A DNA stretch of 6,050 nt, taken from the NCBI GenBank assembly GCA_016522385.1, contig JAEKFU010000513.1, positions 1 to 6,050 of the forward strand, in the 5' to 3' direction. The notes beneath the pieces were generated by a model. That model was not told where the DNA came from and searched no databases. It saw nothing but the letters and a program-made list of their open reading frames with translations. The first letter of the stretch is position 1, and each line of letters begins with the position of its first letter. Positions 5,394 to 6,050 of this stretch are shown here, one piece after another. The DNA comes from Pseudomonadota bacterium (lineage in GTDB: Bacteria; Pseudomonadota; Alphaproteobacteria; Rhizobiales; Aestuariivirgaceae). The position numbers and the translations under genes were made by a program.

Positions 5394-5590
5394 CGCGGTT
5401 GGTGGCCTGCTTCGATCACCTTATCTACTTTCTTGGCCTTAGTAGGCAGGCCTGCAACGAGATCCGGGCACGCTGCTAGTCCGTGATGCTCCATCAGGTG
5501 CCGGATAGCTTGCATAAGGCGATTTGGATCTTTTGAGTGGATTGCGCGGTTCACCTCGATAGCCAGCGCTTCGTCTTTCTTGTCGGGCAT
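5387..5590 (-). CDS. Small hypothetical cytoplasmic protein
   Basis: A 67-residue, highly charged protein with no signal peptide or membrane segment. The N-terminal two-thirds look helical (KKDEALAIEVNRAIHSKDPN, then RLMQAIRHLMEHHG), with a lysine-rich stretch KAKKVDK near the end. I do not recognise the family; the helical, charged nature would fit a small regulatory or antitoxin-like partner, but no partner gene is adjacent and no such claim is made. AGGGAG (plus-strand 5601-5606) precedes the start. The ATG at 5590 is 10 nt away and an in-frame GTG at 5593 is 7 nt away, so the start is uncertain by one codon. A perfect stem-loop lies about 60 bp upstream. Confidence 0.65.
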   Translation of the reverse strand: MPDKKDEALAIEVNRAIHSKDPNRLMQAIRHLMEHHGLAACPDLVAGLPTKAKKVDKVIEAGHQPRH

Positions 5591-5652
5591 CACGTCGAGT
5601 CTCCCTAATTGTCAGAACTACTCAACCGTGTCACGCCGTGAGTACTGCCTAG

Positions 5653-5672
5653 CATGGCAGCGCAATGCCATG
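5653..5672. promoter_or_regulatory. Perfect stem-loop upstream of the 67-residue gene
   Basis: CATGGCA (5653-5659) and TGCCATG (5666-5672) are a perfect 7-bp inverted repeat around 6 bp. It lies between the two minus-strand genes, 63 bp before the downstream gene's start, where it could be an operator or a leader hairpin. A T-rich tract (ttaattttt, 5681-5689) lies on the plus-strand side, but no plus-strand gene ends there. Confidence 0.35.
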
Positions 5673-5708
5673 AACCGACTTTAATTTTTGCGTGTGATTC
5701 CGCAAGCT

Positions 5709-5741
5709 CCGTCTACGGAATTTGTGTGTGAATTCAGACGG
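5709..5741 (-). terminator. Stem-loop over the stop codon of the right-edge gene
   Basis: CCGTCT (5709-5714) plus GAATT (5718-5722) pair with AATTC (5731-5735) plus AGACGG (5736-5741), giving 11 bp with a 3-nt bulge and an 8-nt TG-repeat loop. On the minus strand it covers the TGA at 5734-5736. It could end or protect that transcript. No T-run follows immediately. Confidence 0.4.
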
Positions 5742-6050
5742 GACTGGAGGAACCAGTATGAGTTGTTTCGCGATCGTGCACGCAACTCATGATAGGCTCG
5801 TGCACCTCAATCTCAGCGTGTCCGTTGTTACTACCGGCAAACGTGATTGAGATCTTCTCACCGTTCTCCAGGACTAAGACCATATCTTCGGCATGACGAA
5901 ATCGCTCAACTATCGCTGACTTGGCGTCAATGATGCCGTCAGTTAGGACAGTTCCGTTCTGCTCTCGCCAGCACTCTATGAGGTAGGAAACATCGGTGTG
6001 CGTGTGGCTGTCGGCTAGAAGGACTCCGATACCGTGGATACTGCAAAGGG
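5734..6050 (-). CDS. C-terminal part of unidentified protein, cut by window edge
   Basis: A minus-strand frame is open from the right edge (first full codon at 6048) to TGA at 5734-5736, giving 104 residues and no plausible start before residue 60. The composition is natural and acidic, with recognisable secondary-structure alternation: IHGIGVLLADSHTHTDVSYL, then AKSAIVERFRHAEDMVLVLE, then a likely beta-hairpin GEKISITFAGSNNGHAEIEV. The tail is polar (ETTHTGSSSPV). I cannot name the family. It reads in the same direction as the 67-residue gene, 143 bp apart, with two stem-loops between, so cotranscription is uncertain. It is truncated only because the window ends. Confidence 0.7.
   Translation of the reverse strand, partial: LCSIHGIGVLLADSHTHTDVSYLIECWREQNGTVLTDGIIDAKSAIVERFRHAEDMVLVLENGEKISITFAGSNNGHAEIEVHEPIMSCVHDRETTHTGSSSPV

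Noticed and set aside
5758..5850. A 30-codon plus-strand ORF with a good GGAGG ribosome binding site at 5746-5750.
   Set aside because: It lies entirely antisense to the better-supported minus-strand gene that runs to the window edge.
1..6050. Search for CRISPR arrays, tRNA or rRNA genes, insertion sequences, attachment sites and defence or secretion systems.
   Set aside because: No regularly spaced repeats, tRNA-like cloverleaf, transposase, integrase or toxin-antitoxin signature was found by reading both strands.

Overview
The base composition (GC-rich, by eye in the mid-50s percent, not computed), the frequent use of C/G-ending codons, the rhizobial-style promoter hexamers and the gene families all suggest an alphaproteobacterium, probably of the Rhizobiales (Mesorhizobium/Rhizobium-like). 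That placement is inference. The loose gene packing and small orphan genes resemble an accessory region (plasmid, island or chromid) more than a dense core-genome operon. No rRNA, tRNA, CRISPR array, transposase or insertion sequence is visible.

Layout. 1-103 is the 3' end of an unidentified plus-strand gene. 104-376 is an intergenic region with a candidate promoter for the first complete gene, a 546-residue TPR-repeat protein (377-2017, +). A 217-bp convergent gap with two weak stem-loops follows. Then comes a membrane-bound di-iron hydroxylase of the sterol desaturase/fatty acid hydroxylase superfamily (2235-3251, -). It is transcribed divergently from a LysR-type regulator (3375-4307, +), and the two share a 123-bp control region. 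This is the classic arrangement of a LysR regulator beside its target, so the regulator most likely controls the hydroxylase gene. A 343-bp non-coding stretch follows, ending in a dyad that matches the FNR/FixK anaerobox pattern, about 70 bp before a small secreted two-cysteine protein (4651-4962, +). Another spacer, with a 20-bp near-perfect palindrome next to a -10-like hexamer, leads to a doubtful small exported peptide (5202-5393, +) that may be frameshifted. The right end has two minus-strand genes: a 67-residue hypothetical protein (5387-5590) and the C-terminal 104 residues of an unidentified protein that runs off the window (5734-6050).

How it works together. The clearest functional unit is the LysR regulator plus the lipid hydroxylase, which probably modifies a membrane lipid under control of an unknown small molecule. 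The TPR gene is convergent with the hydroxylase gene and has its own promoter, so there is no evidence that they form a pathway. The small secreted proteins stand alone; one may respond to low oxygen through an FNR/FixK-family regulator. No known multi-gene defence, secretion or mobile system is recognisable. The observations most worth checking are the anaerobox, the duplicated histidine motif at exact TPR spacing, and the repeated intergenic motif flanking the TPR gene.
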